Counted from the first letter of the stretch, positions 53,301 through 61,614 are shown. The stretch: DNA of 64,000 bases from Streptomyces sp. DSM 110735 (GCF_016482685.1 NZ_JACYHF010000005.1:124001-188000); one strand, 5' to 3'. Numbers and translations: made by a program. The notes: a model not told the origin generated them from the letters alone.

Positions 53301-54751
53301 TGCTCGACCCTCCTCCGAACCTCGGGGGTGTACTGCTCGTACAGCTGTTGCAAGGTCTGAAAGGGCAGGGCGCGGGCTGCCGGAGACAAGCGGCTGAAGA
53401 TCGACAGGTGCAGGGGCGTCCTCAGTAGCTGGAGCGTGGTATCACTCATTTGCTCAGGGGTATCGCCTGCAGCGGCGAGTACCTCCCGTACCGCGTCCTC
53501 CTCAAGGACGTCGAGCGAGAACCGCTCCACGCGTCCCTGGTGCGACACCAGATCCGACAGCCTCGGATCGTTGGAGATGTCGACCGTACGGACGGCCATG
53601 AGCACTTTGACGTTCGGAGCAACGGACAGCTCTTCCAGCACATCCTCGACGGCATCGTATGCATCCGACATGCGTCCGCTGTATGCGCTGACCGCATCGA
53701 GCTGGTCGACGACCAGTAGGGCCGGCCTCTCGTCAGCGACCCCTGCCAGCAGGACAGCGGGCGAGTCCGTGACTTGCATCCGCTTACCCAGCGCCTTGGC
53801 CGTCTGGACCGTCGCGTCCATGCGATCCATGCTGACAGCGGCAGCTGGCCAGCCGAGCTCCGTCATACGGGCCAATACGTCCGCGACAACGGTCGACTTC
53901 CCCGACCCCGCGCCGCCTTCGCAGACCACGATCTGCGGACCACCCTCAGCATGTAGCCGCTCACACAACTGTGCCGACTGAGGCTGCGGTGCCAGCCCGA
54001 ATGTCGGCTTGGTCTTGGCCACGCGTCTGGCGAATCGTTTGACGGTCGCGTCCAGGGCCAGGTGCGTGCTGGGATCCCCCGGAAGCAGGCGTGGGCGCAC
54101 ACCCGGGAGGCCGACCAGATGGTCCCGGATCTCGACCGCTGTCACTCTTTGATGGAGTCGGTCGCCCAGGTAGCTGCTCAGCTTGCTGACGATCATCTCC
54201 GTGTCCCCGACGAAGAGACGCTCGTACGTCACCGACACAAGTCGCTGCAACGCTTCCGGGGTCAGATGCTCCACGTGCACGCGGCGCAAGTACTGCCAAC
54301 CGGTCTCCTGATCGGAGGGCTGCTCCTCGAACGTCCAATTGCTGATCACGGACGCGAAGTCGGCCGGCTGCTTCTGAGTGAGGATCTCCTCGAACTCATC
54401 GAAAGTCTGCGCAGCACGAGCACGCGTGGCCAGATCCTTCAGCTTGGGGCAACCGGTCGACAACACCAGCCGGACCCGTTTGCCCACTTCGATGTGAGCG
54501 TTGACTGCTTTGAGGATCTTCCCGACCCTCGGGATGCTCCACTCACCCTGAGAGGGCACGTCCTTGACCTGCTCGCACCACGGGCCCGCAGGTTCGTCGA
54601 TCTCAAACTCGATGCCTTCGCCAGCGCTTCCCGGCGGCTCCAGGCGGATCGCGGTTGCCTTGCCCGTGAGTAGGTCCGCCACGCGGAGGGCGGTCCACCA
54701 ATCCTCGTACTGGTTTCCCGCCTTGTCGGCAGAGCCGCCCGGCAGCCCCAT
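50342..54751 (-). CDS. STAND ATPase with N-terminal Cap4/DUF4297-like nuclease (Avs-like)
   Basis: This giant protein has 1469 residues. Residues 12-65 form a nuclease-like unit: GNQYEDWWTALRVADLLTGK, RLEPPG and WCEQVKD, the E-x-Q-x-K pattern of the Cap4/DUF4297 PD-(D/E)xK clade. The STAND/AAA module has Walker A GGAGSGKST (279-287) and Walker B ALLVVDQLDA (344-353), then RFSLDVLEEDAVREVLAAAG. From about residue 560 to the end is all-helical, HEAT/TPR-like, a likely sensor arm. This is the layout of antiviral STAND (Avs) proteins, which detect phage proteins and activate the nuclease. It is single-copy and monocistronic, with no partner gene. Confidence 0.8.
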   Translation of the reverse strand: MGLPGGSADKAGNQYEDWWTALRVADLLTGKATAIRLEPPGSAGEGIEFEIDEPAGPWCEQVKDVPSQGEWSIPRVGKILKAVNAHIEVGKRVRLVLSTGCPKLKDLATRARAAQTFDEFEEILTQKQPADFASVISNWTFEEQPSDQETGWQYLRRVHVEHLTPEALQRLVSVTYERLFVGDTEMIVSKLSSYLGDRLHQRVTAVEIRDHLVGLPGVRPRLLPGDPSTHLALDATVKRFARRVAKTKPTFGLAPQPQSAQLCERLHAEGGPQIVVCEGGAGSGKSTVVADVLARMTELGWPAAAVSMDRMDATVQTAKALGKRMQVTDSPAVLLAGVADERPALLVVDQLDAVSAYSGRMSDAYDAVEDVLEELSVAPNVKVLMAVRTVDISNDPRLSDLVSHQGRVERFSLDVLEEDAVREVLAAAGDTPEQMSDTTLQLLRTPLHLSIFSRLSPAARALPFQTLQQLYEQYTPEVRRRVEQRLGALDWSEITSTLTTYLSQHEVLQAPTSVLDAFSIHQVAALESEAVLLRDHGKIGFFHETYFDYLFARTFLADGRDVHDFLAASGQYLFRRAQTRQLLEHLAGTDRDRFRTTVARLLNSAEIRPHLHDVVIGVLSQLDAQPEDWQAVETVAFSTATSAAKVRGLLSRPQWFDAADHDRRWETWLGSANTVDEVFGSLLTAARERSERAAELVSPFIATTPEWQRRLETLIEWSLAPGLIDLAIGLVDSGQLDQLRGPIAVNSDFWSVLYGLVETDPVGSARLVGAYLRRGATLAAADGSGDPFLSQHLPVHSQTADKVLSGIAIAQPHAYVEAVLSFVIEVARASSTKRQTPTGHWAYRSVGGHGVDQSLFNNLDHSLRALPAIAPEATDAALRNLTPWSAEEPEELRFLVCRMYAVLGRPDEAIDWLLSNERNLRLGWSGSPRWATRELIESASPHCGEATLNRLIAVLLDHQPPWELPRKDRPSWWGRSQYELLSVIPKFRQSHAARRRLAQWERRFPDQPPAPPAAVSVSFVGSPITPEAARHMTDEHWRRAFTKYARPDHRPAFGRGGPLELAEVLRGCAETEPDRFCDLALTLNSAASTVYLNAIITSVAPHVTTDRWTALVAHADRVAGTQIAHAVCNTLQSTPGLFTPGLATILSRYAADSDPDHDPTETGSEVGDLLTAGMNSKRGRAAITLAALFRHQDQHRQFLIEHTGRLADDRLLAVRVCAAQAVSSLIDHAPDNGLDTADRLFSHPSADVHNATTSQRLLINALSHAPDRFAPHLKRALRSQGTAAELAGQTWAVALLNGWPLAGLPSNPQDLSVEARRGAAAVFAQRPGNSLFLTELLNDLDEETRANSSHALRDVFDLPPGQADKLIQAFMDSTAFSTNSEHLSFALHQHTGILPTIAIDVCERVLRIGGNEIGDIRTRRAAEGYYLVSIVLKLYRQSPPQLRKRCLDLIDALSLASAHGLLGALDSER

Positions 54752-54911
54752 CCCGGCCCACCCCCGTTAGTTGTCCACCCGACACCGCTATCGACTCTAG
54801 ACGCCCCCACTGACACGGGAGTCAAACGGTGCATGCCGTGCATCAGGGGATTACTCGAGTCTAATCCGGAGGTGCTGCGATGCCTGAACCGTTCCGGGTT
54901 CGGTAGCGACC

Positions 54912-55871
54912 TCAGATGTTGGTTGTGGCCTGGGGTTTCGTGGTTGCTCGGTAGTGGTTGTTCTCGTATTCGACGGGTGGGACGTGGCCTATCTCACCGT
55001 GGACTCGTCGGTGGTTGTACCAGTCGACGTACTCGGCGGTGGCGAGTTCGACGTAGGGCAGCGTCTTCCAGGGCTGTCGGGGCTTGATCAGCTCGGTCTT
55101 GAAGAGGCCGATCGTGCTTTCCATCAGGGCGTTGTCGTAGGCGTCGCCGACCGATCCAATCGAGGCGGCGATGGCGGCTGCGTCCAGGTGCTCGGCGAGC
55201 CGGAAACTTGTGTACTGCGACCCGGCATCGGAGTGATGATCAACTCTCCTGGTCGGACGGGGTGTTGGTCGCGGTCGCGCTGCCAGATCGCCATCTCCAG
55301 GGCGTCCAGCACGAACAACGTTTCCTTCACGGTGGCCGCGGACCAGCCGACGATCTGGCGGGAGAAGGTGTCCACGGCGAAGGCGACGTAGACAACGCCA
55401 GCCCAGGTCTTCACGTGGGAAGTCCGCGACCCAGCAGCGGTTCGGGGCGACGAAGTCGCGGTCCAACAGGTCCGGGGCCCGCTCGACCTGTCCGCCGGGA
55501 AGCGTGGTGATCATGCGTTTGTCGCGGACCGCTCCGGCGATGCCGAGCTCGCGCATCAGGCGTTCGACGGTGCAGCGGGTCACACGGTGTCCCTGCCGGT
55601 TCAGCTCGCGCCAGACCTTCCTCGCCCCGTAGACACGGCAGTTGGCATCGAAGACCTTGCTGATCCGCTCCTTCAGTTCGATGTCCCGCATGGTCCGGGC
55701 GGACGGCGCGGTCCGGCGTTTGTGGTGGGCGTAATAGGTGGCAGGGGCGATCTTGTAGTCGTGCATCGTCAGCACGCGGCAGATCGGCTCGACACCGCCG
55801 AAGCGGTCCCGGTGCTCGTCGATGAACGCTACGAGCGCGTGTGTGGCCGGTCGAGCTCGGCCGCGAAGCAA
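54912..55871 (-). pseudogene. IS3-family orfB with two compensating frameshifts
   Basis: The 319-codon frame is open but part of it is scrambled. It starts correctly (FGGVEPICRVLTMHDYKIAP, VYGARKVWRELNRQGHRVTR) up to the first catalytic Asp in RCWVADF. At about 55425 the true sequence moves to another frame (KTWAGVVYVAFAVDTFSRQI, VGWSAATVKETLFVLDALEM), and near 55240 it returns for HHSDAGSQYTSFRLAEHLDA with the second Asp and YDNALMESTIGLFKTELIKP with the Glu. About 60 residues are read in the wrong frame, so the enzyme is probably inactive. Confidence 0.8.
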
Positions 55872-56155
55872 GACGCCGCAGCCTTCAAGATCTCATTCGC
55901 CCGCTTCAGCTCGGCGTTCTCCTTCTTCAGTCGCTTCAGCTCGGCCGACTCCTCTGTCGTGATGCCCGGACGGCCGTCGGCGTCGACCAGGTCCTGCCGC
56001 ACCCATTTCCGCAGCGTCTCGGTCGTGCCGATGCCCAGTTTCTGGGCGGCCGCTTTCATCGCGGCCCACTCGGTGTCGTACTCCGGCCGCACCTCGGCGA
56101 CCATCCGCACCGCGCGACGGCGCAGCTCAAGCGGGTACTGGGAAGGACGTGCCAT
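55829..56155 (-). CDS. IS3-family orfA (transposase HTH subunit)
   Basis: This 108-residue protein begins MARPSQYPLELRRRAVRMVA. A helix-turn-helix follows (AAMKAAAQKLGIGTTETLRK, WVRQDLVDADGRPGITTEES), then a leucine-zipper helix ELKRLKKENAELKRANEILK. It binds the IS ends and is normally expressed as an OrfAB fusion by a -1 frameshift near the 3' end. It appears intact. Confidence 0.9.
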   Translation of the reverse strand: MARPSQYPLELRRRAVRMVAEVRPEYDTEWAAMKAAAQKLGIGTTETLRKWVRQDLVDADGRPGITTEESAELKRLKKENAELKRANEILKAAASCFAAELDRPHTRS

Positions 56156-56298
56156 GACTCGATCCTCTCAAATGATCGAGTCTCCATCGAACCCGGAACG
56201 GTTCACCCGGCCGCCTTGCGGCGCACCAATCTGGTGACTTGCGGCTGCCCTGTCCAGGGCAGGGGACAGCGGCAAGACGGGGTTGTCAGTGCCTACTA

Positions 56299-56607
56299 CT
56301 AGTTGTTGCGGGGCATGGAGTTGTTGACGCTTATGCAACAGGCGGGGGGATGAGTTCCGGTCGTGTCCTGGGTGAGCTCCTGTTCTGCCTGTGCAAGTCT
56401 GCGGACCGCCTGGGTGAGTTGATCGGTAGGGAGCGTGTACGGCAGACGGATGTTGCGTTCGAACGCGCCTCCGATGTCGAATCGTGGTCCAGCTGCGATC
56501 GTCACCCCGTGGTCGGGAGCGATGGCTGCCAGCCGCGAACTGCTGGGTTCGGGGAATGTGGTACACAGCGTCATGCCCGCCGGCGCCTAGCGGGTGATCA
56601 CCGGCAC
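56299..56607 (-). pseudogene. C-terminal fragment of a MocR-type (GntR/aminotransferase) regulator
   Basis: The minus-strand frame after a stop at about 56590 gives APAGMTLCTTFPEPSSSRLA, AIAPDHGVTIAAGPRFDIGG and AFERNIRLPYTLPTDQLTQA. This is the end of the aminotransferase-like domain of MocR transcriptional regulators (GPRF and F-x-R-x-x-RLP). Nothing N-terminal is left. The rest of 56206-56727 is gene-free. Confidence 0.6.
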
Positions 56608-56727
56608 GGGTAAACCATCTCCCTCGGGGGCAATCTTGCGGGCGGCGACCTTGGTGAGATTCGGGTCGGCGAGCTCGCTTCGAGAAATGCCTGGTGACGA
56701 GCCGATGAGTCCGTCTAACGTTCTGCT

Positions 56728-57735
56728 GTGACATCAAGTGATTACATTCTCGGATTCGTACGTAAGGCGCTGGATGAGTTCGACGAGCGTCCCCTAGAGG
56801 TATCGGTCCGGCGTGCTGTGCGGATCGCGAACTTGATGGGCGACACCAAGTACGCGATCCGCCTGTCGCTCGAAATCCGTCCGACTGGTGGTGACCGGGA
56901 GACCAACGGCGAGATGTCTCGCATGTTGATGGCGGATCCCTCGACCTGGGGGTCGGGTACGAGTCCTTCTGAGCAGGCCCTCAACCAGTACATAAATGAC
57001 CGGAAGTTCACGCGGGACGACACCGGCCAGGAAGTGGTAGAGGTTCACACTCTGGGTGAGATCGAGTTCTGGGATCAGGAGCTCCATGAGCTCAAGCAGG
57101 ACGGGGAACGCTTCGACTACGCGAGAGACCTTGCGTCCCGGGAGCGGACCGGGAAGATCGTTGCCAGGACCCGGCACCTCACGTTCGCCCTGCTGTGTTC
57201 GTGGGAACGGCGCCTGGGTTACACCAGCATCAACGAGTCCATCTTCGGCGGCTACCGCGTCAAGGTGGACAAGCTCCTGGCCGAAGGCGTTCCCGATCTC
57301 CTTCAGCAGTTCAACGCGGTCTACCGGCGGCTCCAGGAGGCAGCCGAGACGTCCCCCGATCGGGATGCTGCGGAGGAGCTTTCGCAGGCCATCACGACGT
57401 GCCGCCGAATCCTCAAGGCTGTCGTCGACCACGTACTGCCGCCGCAGGACCAGCCGTCGGACACGGGCCACCCCTTGGACGATGCCCACCACCGGCACCG
57501 GCTGTTCGAGTTCACCAAGCGGGCCATCGAGAGCAAGTCGAACAACAAGCTGACGGACGTCATGATTGCTGGCCTCTACGATCGGTTCGTCGCGGTAGAC
57601 ACGATGACCAACAAGGGCGTTCATGCGGCCGTGGCCTGCGAGACAGCCAGCCTGTGTGCACTGAACACCTACATCATCTGTGGCGAGATCATCAGCCTGC
57701 ATGACCTTCCTGGCGCCGCTCCCGACGCCAGCTGA
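56728..57735 (+). CDS. AbiTii-domain-like protein (335 aa)
   Basis: The start is GTG 56728. The N-terminal region SSDYILGFVRKALDEFDERP, LEVSVRRAVRIANLMGDTKY and AIRLSLEIRP looks like the AbiTii domain of abortive-infection proteins (a short helical domain with a conserved basic helix and E-L end). The middle has EIEFWDQELHELKQDGERFD. The helical C-terminal region, FTKRAIESKSNNKLTDVMIA, ends VHAAVACETASLCALNTYII. The overall size and N-terminal domain suggest a phage-defence role. The effector part is unknown. Confidence 0.6.
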   Translation: MTSSDYILGFVRKALDEFDERPLEVSVRRAVRIANLMGDTKYAIRLSLEIRPTGGDRETNGEMSRMLMADPSTWGSGTSPSEQALNQYINDRKFTRDDTGQEVVEVHTLGEIEFWDQELHELKQDGERFDYARDLASRERTGKIVARTRHLTFALLCSWERRLGYTSINESIFGGYRVKVDKLLAEGVPDLLQQFNAVYRRLQEAAETSPDRDAAEELSQAITTCRRILKAVVDHVLPPQDQPSDTGHPLDDAHHRHRLFEFTKRAIESKSNNKLTDVMIAGLYDRFVAVDTMTNKGVHAAVACETASLCALNTYIICGEIISLHDLPGAAPDAS

Positions 57736-58298
57736 TCTAAGTCGGCGGTCCGCTGGGATCCTCCGGCGGACCGCGGTCGATCCGTAGCGACCAGTTTCGG
57801 GGATGTGGTTCAACGCAGTCGCTGATGTGCGCCATCGGTGATGCCTGGCACGAGGCGTAAGGCCCGCCTTTTCGGGGTGTGTGGCGAGTTCCGCGTCGAC
57901 GGACGCCATGGTGTATAGCGCGACGTCGACGGTTTCGGCCCGTCTGGTACCGAACTGGACCTCGACCGGCTGCGGGTAGCGGACCTCTCCGAGCCGCGTC
58001 GATGAACTCGTGCATCCCGCGAGTGAGCTGAATCCGGACGTTATCCCAGACCAGAACGGCAGGGCCGCCGAACTGGCCGGAGACGGACCGATCCTGGGCC
58101 ACCGCGGTACGTTGGGCGAACCAGTCCGCGACGCAAAGGCCGGGCCGCCGGCCGCCCGCTACTCGGCTACCTCCTGAGCTGAGGCAACAGCGCTTGGCCT
58201 CCCACTCACGTAACCCCGGCGTAACCTGCTCGGGAGCACGGACCGTGGGGATGCCCTTGGTTCGGCTCCATGCGCCGCGGGAAGAGGGAGGGCCACGC
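57736..58298. other. Intergenic stretch with a short IS630-type transposase fragment
   Basis: At 57992-58075 on the minus strand, GGPAVLVWDNVRIQLTRGMH, then EFIDA, matches the WDN catalytic region of IS630-family transposases. Neighbouring frames do not extend the match. Nothing else is supported in these 563 bases. Confidence 0.5.
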
Positions 58299-59558
58299 AT
58301 GGTGAACGACGGGCTGATGGAGACGGCCGCACTGATGGCGATGCTCGGCGAGCGCGCCACCGTGAACGTCCGACTGGCACTGGTCGCGTACGAACAACAG
58401 TGGCAACTGCACCATGGCCAGGTCACCTTGGACGACTACGCGCCATTGGTGGAGCGAGCCTGGCGCTACAGCGCGGCGACCTTCCTGGAACTATGCCTGC
58501 CCGGTCCGGTGGTCGCCGCACTGCTGGGGGGCGATGATCAGGACGTTCACGGGGTCCGTGTCGTTTCCCCCAGTCCGCCGTTCTCCAGCGCCTCCACTTC
58601 TCGGCTGCGCGGCCAGGAAGAGTGGGGCCGGATGACGACGCCGTGGCCACGAACCGAGTGGACCATCAGCCGGGATGCCAACGCCATTCAGCCTGGCCAC
58701 GGTCTGTTGGTCGGGGATGGCCCTTCCTTCCTGAACTTTGACCAGGCCCTCAGCGCCTTCCTCCACCAGCGTCCCCACGAGAGCACCGCGGACCGCTCGG
58801 ACCTGTGGCGCATTGTCCTGCCGCAGCGTACGGGCTGGTTTCCGCGGATCACTATCGGGCCTGACCTGCTGACGGCCGACGTCGACGGCGAGGCCCTGGA
58901 CGACGCGGTACTGGAGCTGAGCTGGGCGGCGGGCAACCAGTCCCAGCCGGTCGACGGTGCCGGTACCTACCGCTTCCCGCTGCCTCAGGGACTCGCCCCC
59001 GACAGCCTGTTGATGCTCCGCCGTAAGGACCAGTCGCTGGACTGGCGTCACTTCCCGGCTCCCGCGTACGGGCGCACCCGCGATGCCTCGGTCGTCTGGG
59101 AGCAGCCCGGTCCTGAACTGGACCTACTCTTGGCGAACGGGGAGGGAAAGCACCTGGAGTGCAAACGAGAGGTCCCGGAGAGCGAGTCGCGGAAGAAGAT
59201 GCTCAAGACCATCGCCGCCTTCGCATCGCAGGACGGCGGCACCATCCTGATCGGAGTCCAGGACGACCTCCAGGTCGTGGGCCTGCCCGAGGAGTCGAAT
59301 GTAGACAAGCAGGTCCTCCAGGTCGTTGGCATGATCCGGGACAGTCTGGAGCCGGTGCCGTCCTATGAGACACGCGTGATCGACCACGATGGAATGAAGG
59401 TCCTCGCCATCGAAATCTCCAGCCGCGGCCAGATGCACGCCTACCGCAACGGACAGCGCCTAGAGTTCTACGTTCGTGTCGGCCCGAACACGGTGCTTGC
59501 GCGCCATCATGAGATCGCTGCGGGATTCCAGCAGGCTCCGACCGTTACCAGGTTCTGA
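58299..59558 (+). CDS. Schlafen AlbA_2-domain protein (419 aa)
   Basis: The start is ATG 58299 after GGGAGGGCC; an upstream frame exists. Residues 1-270 are an unassigned, partly beta-rich domain (AWRYSAATFLELCLPGPVVA, WGRMTTPWPRTEWTISRDAN). From about 290 the AlbA_2 core is clear: EGKHLECKREVPESESRKKM, LKTIAAFASQDGGTILIGVQ, DDLQVVGL, then VLAIEISSRGQMHAYRNGQR, EFYVRVGPNT. Such proteins bind nucleic acids and often occur in defence islands; some Schlafen relatives are tRNases. The N-terminal half is probably its effector or sensor. Confidence 0.75.
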   Translation: MVNDGLMETAALMAMLGERATVNVRLALVAYEQQWQLHHGQVTLDDYAPLVERAWRYSAATFLELCLPGPVVAALLGGDDQDVHGVRVVSPSPPFSSASTSRLRGQEEWGRMTTPWPRTEWTISRDANAIQPGHGLLVGDGPSFLNFDQALSAFLHQRPHESTADRSDLWRIVLPQRTGWFPRITIGPDLLTADVDGEALDDAVLELSWAAGNQSQPVDGAGTYRFPLPQGLAPDSLLMLRRKDQSLDWRHFPAPAYGRTRDASVVWEQPGPELDLLLANGEGKHLECKREVPESESRKKMLKTIAAFASQDGGTILIGVQDDLQVVGLPEESNVDKQVLQVVGMIRDSLEPVPSYETRVIDHDGMKVLAIEISSRGQMHAYRNGQRLEFYVRVGPNTVLARHHEIAAGFQQAPTVTRF

Positions 59559-60006
59559 GAATTGGCCGCACCCGTCGTTTACCGTCAGGTCGCGGCCTAC
59601 TTCAGTCCGAGCGCGGCCAGCGCCCGGAGTATATCGGCGGTGAGTTTCGCGCCAGCTCTTGCCATTACTGCTGAGCCAGTCGGGGAACTGTCGCAAGTTC
59701 GACTCCGTGTAAAGGCAGTTGGCGGCGAGGATCGTCGCTATGGTGGATGTCGAAGCTGGGGCGTAGCAGGCGGCGGGGGCTGCCGACCCCCTGATACGGC
59801 GCGGAGTGCGGTCAGGTGCCCATGACGGAACGCCGCAGCGGAGGCCGAGGGGTTGGAGCACCGCGGGGACGACCAAGGCGAGGCTCTGGGTGGCGATCTT
59901 GTCGGTCGCGCTTGCCGTCGTGGGAAAGGTTGATAGCTGGGAGGCCGGCGATCCGAGGCGACCTGGCGCAGGTTTTGGACATGGATTGTCAGTGGCCCCT
60001 CCTAGC
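59559..60006. other. Intergenic stretch without a supported gene
   Basis: These 448 bases have a minus-strand peptide MARAGAKLTADILRALAALG ending at a stop, which looks protein-like but has no larger frame. The upstream part of the HNH gene's frame is open here without ribosome sites. Confidence 0.4.
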
Positions 60007-60735
60007 ATGATGGTCATGCCCGCCAATCGTCCCGCCATTCCCAGCGAGTTGGACCGGCGCGTCCGTGTCGAAGCTGGCCATCGCTGCGCAGTGCCGGTTT
60101 TCCGTGTTCCCGTCATCGAAATTGCCCACATCCGACCCTGGTCAAAGGTGAAGCGACATGAGTTCGAGAACTTAATCGCCCTCTGTCCAAATTGCCATAC
60201 ACTCTTCGATAAAGGCCACATCGATCACAAATCCATGCTCCAGTATAAGGCGAACCTGAACCCTTTCTCCCCGTACGCTCTCGCGGCGCATCCTGATTAC
60301 ATTGACTTCTTGCTGGCCTACCAAAAATTCCATGTGTTCATCGAGGTGTGGAATGCTGCGACTCTAGCGTTTCAGGAAGCAAAGAAGCGAGGTGTCTCGG
60401 CCAGCGAGCTCAGGCTCAGATTTCAAGCGATCGGCCATGCGGCGAAGGAGGCAAGTTGTGCGGAGTTCTGCTTCATGGCGCTGTCACCCGATGGCGTGAA
60501 AAGGCTGTCTGCTCAGATTCTGAGGGTGACCATGCGGAGCGCCTGCAACGCGACGGGCGGGCCAGTTCCTGTCGAATTCCAGGATGACGAAAAGATCTCT
60601 GGTGGTATCTCTGAGGCGTGGAAAGCTCTGCATTACGAGATCCATGAGGCGGTCAACAAGCCCGCCCGAAAAATGGTCAGGCTGATGTCGACATGTCCAC
60701 AATATGTGGACGAGTTCACCCATGAAAATGAGTGA
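60007..60735 (+). CDS. HNH endonuclease-domain protein (242 aa)
   Basis: The start is ATG 60007 (60010 and 60016 are alternatives). The HNH core is near the N-terminus: VEAGHRCAVPVFRVPVIEIA, HIRPWSKVKRHEFENLIALC, PNCHTLFDKGHID. It keeps the His, Asn and His of the ββα-metal fold and the CPNCH pair, but the first CxxC is reduced to one Cys (HRCAVPVFR). The remaining 170 residues are helical and unassigned. Codon 56 (60172-60174) is TTA, and base composition is visibly lower in GC than in core genes, suggesting recent transfer and bldA-dependent expression. Confidence 0.75.
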   Translation: MMVMPANRPAIPSELDRRVRVEAGHRCAVPVFRVPVIEIAHIRPWSKVKRHEFENLIALCPNCHTLFDKGHIDHKSMLQYKANLNPFSPYALAAHPDYIDFLLAYQKFHVFIEVWNAATLAFQEAKKRGVSASELRLRFQAIGHAAKEASCAEFCFMALSPDGVKRLSAQILRVTMRSACNATGGPVPVEFQDDEKISGGISEAWKALHYEIHEAVNKPARKMVRLMSTCPQYVDEFTHENE

Positions 60736-60765
60736 TGGGTACAGGGCTATCGAGGATGGCAGCGG

Positions 60766-61105
60766 CTAACGCAATGAGTTGAGTTGGTGGTGGGTGATCA
60801 GGTAGTAGGCGAGCTTGAGGAAGGCTTCGCGGATGTCGGCTCGTCTTCCCCGGCGGATGCCGAGTCGACGGAAGCCGTGGAGCCAGGCGATCGTGTGCTC
60901 GACTACCCACCGGTAGGTGTCCAGGCCGGTGCCGCGTGTTGTGCCTCGGCGGACGATGCCGCGGGCGCGGACCTGGTCGCGGTAGATGTCGTGGTCGTAG
61001 CCGCGGTCGGTGAACAGCGAGTCCGGCTTGCGGTGGGGGCGGCTTACCCGACCGGATCTCTGGGATCGCGTCGGGCAGGGGCAACAGTTGAGTGACGTCG
61101 TTTAG
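60766..61105 (-). pseudogene. C-terminal fragment of an IS5-family transposase
   Basis: Collinear minus-strand frames give NRLNDVTQLLPLPDAIPEIR, PDSLFTDRGYDHDIYRDQVR, TYRWVVEHTIAWLHGFRRLG and IREAFLKLAYYLITHHQLNS with a stop at 60766. These are the second Asp and Glu regions of an IS5-type transposase. At least one frame change lies near 61040. The N-terminus is lost. Confidence 0.7.
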
Positions 61106-61129
61106 TCGGTTTCGTTTGGATCAGTCGGC

Positions 61130-61265
61130 TGATCAGAGGAAGGTCCCTGCAATGTGCAGTCTGGCCGGGTAGATGGTGGCGGTCCTCTCGTGGCGGGTGG
61201 GGCCTTGCCATTGCTTGAGGTGGTTGATGCACTGCTCGACGGTGTTGCGTTGCTCTGGGAGACTT
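61130..61265 (-). pseudogene. Second IS5-type transposase C-terminal fragment
   Basis: The minus strand reads EQRNTVEQCINHLKQWQGPT, RHERTATIYPARLHIAGTFL then a stop. This resembles the very end of another IS5-group transposase (N-T-V-E, then R..K-W-R-G). It lies directly beside the fragment above. Confidence 0.5.
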
Positions 61266-61270
61266 GCCGC

Positions 61271-61555
61271 ATGACGTTGAGCGATGACGCCCGCAGCATT
61301 CTCGACCATGTTGCCCGATCACCGAAGCCGGTTGCTATGTCCGACTTCTTCCACCAGATTCATCCGATTACGTTCGCTCGGAGCGCCCCGGATGATGACC
61401 CGGCGCGCGAGGCGTGGACGGAGCTGCAGCTCCGCCTGTATGGGGCGTCGCTGGATCTGCATGAGGCCGGCTTGGTGGAGGTCGTACATCCGGCGAACGG
61501 GGAGCGTCCAGACCTGGTTGCCGTGACGGAGGCGGGCCGGGCTCTGCTGGGCTGA
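61271..61555 (+). CDS. Small hypothetical protein with winged-helix look (94 aa)
   Basis: The start is ATG 61271 with GGGAG upstream. The peptide begins TLSDDARSILDHVARSPKPV, then AMSDFFHQIHPITFARSAPD, and ends GLVEVVHPANGERPDLVAVT, EAGRALLG. The pattern helix-helix-strand with ..TEAGRALL at the end resembles winged-helix DNA-binding proteins. No family is certain. It lies among IS fragments on the opposite strand. Confidence 0.55.
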   Translation: MTLSDDARSILDHVARSPKPVAMSDFFHQIHPITFARSAPDDDPAREAWTELQLRLYGASLDLHEAGLVEVVHPANGERPDLVAVTEAGRALLG

Positions 61556-61614
61556 ACGCGCTCTGACCCCAGTCGCCCTCCCTCACGGCGGCCGGGGCCA
61601 GGCTGATGTGCCCG

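Larger units (their letters stand above)
54885..56205 (-). mobile_element. IS3-family insertion sequence, about 1.3 kb
   Basis: The terminal inverted repeats begin TGAACCGTTCCGGGTTCG on both ends (18 perfect bases), extending with a few matches. OrfA and orfB overlap by 43 bases, as in IS3 elements that use a -1 shift. No convincing target duplication was found. Confidence 0.85.

Noticed and set aside
54885..56205. Target-site duplication around the IS3 element
   Set aside because: Flanks (GCC/CCC or TGCC/CCCG) do not match, so no duplication could be supported.
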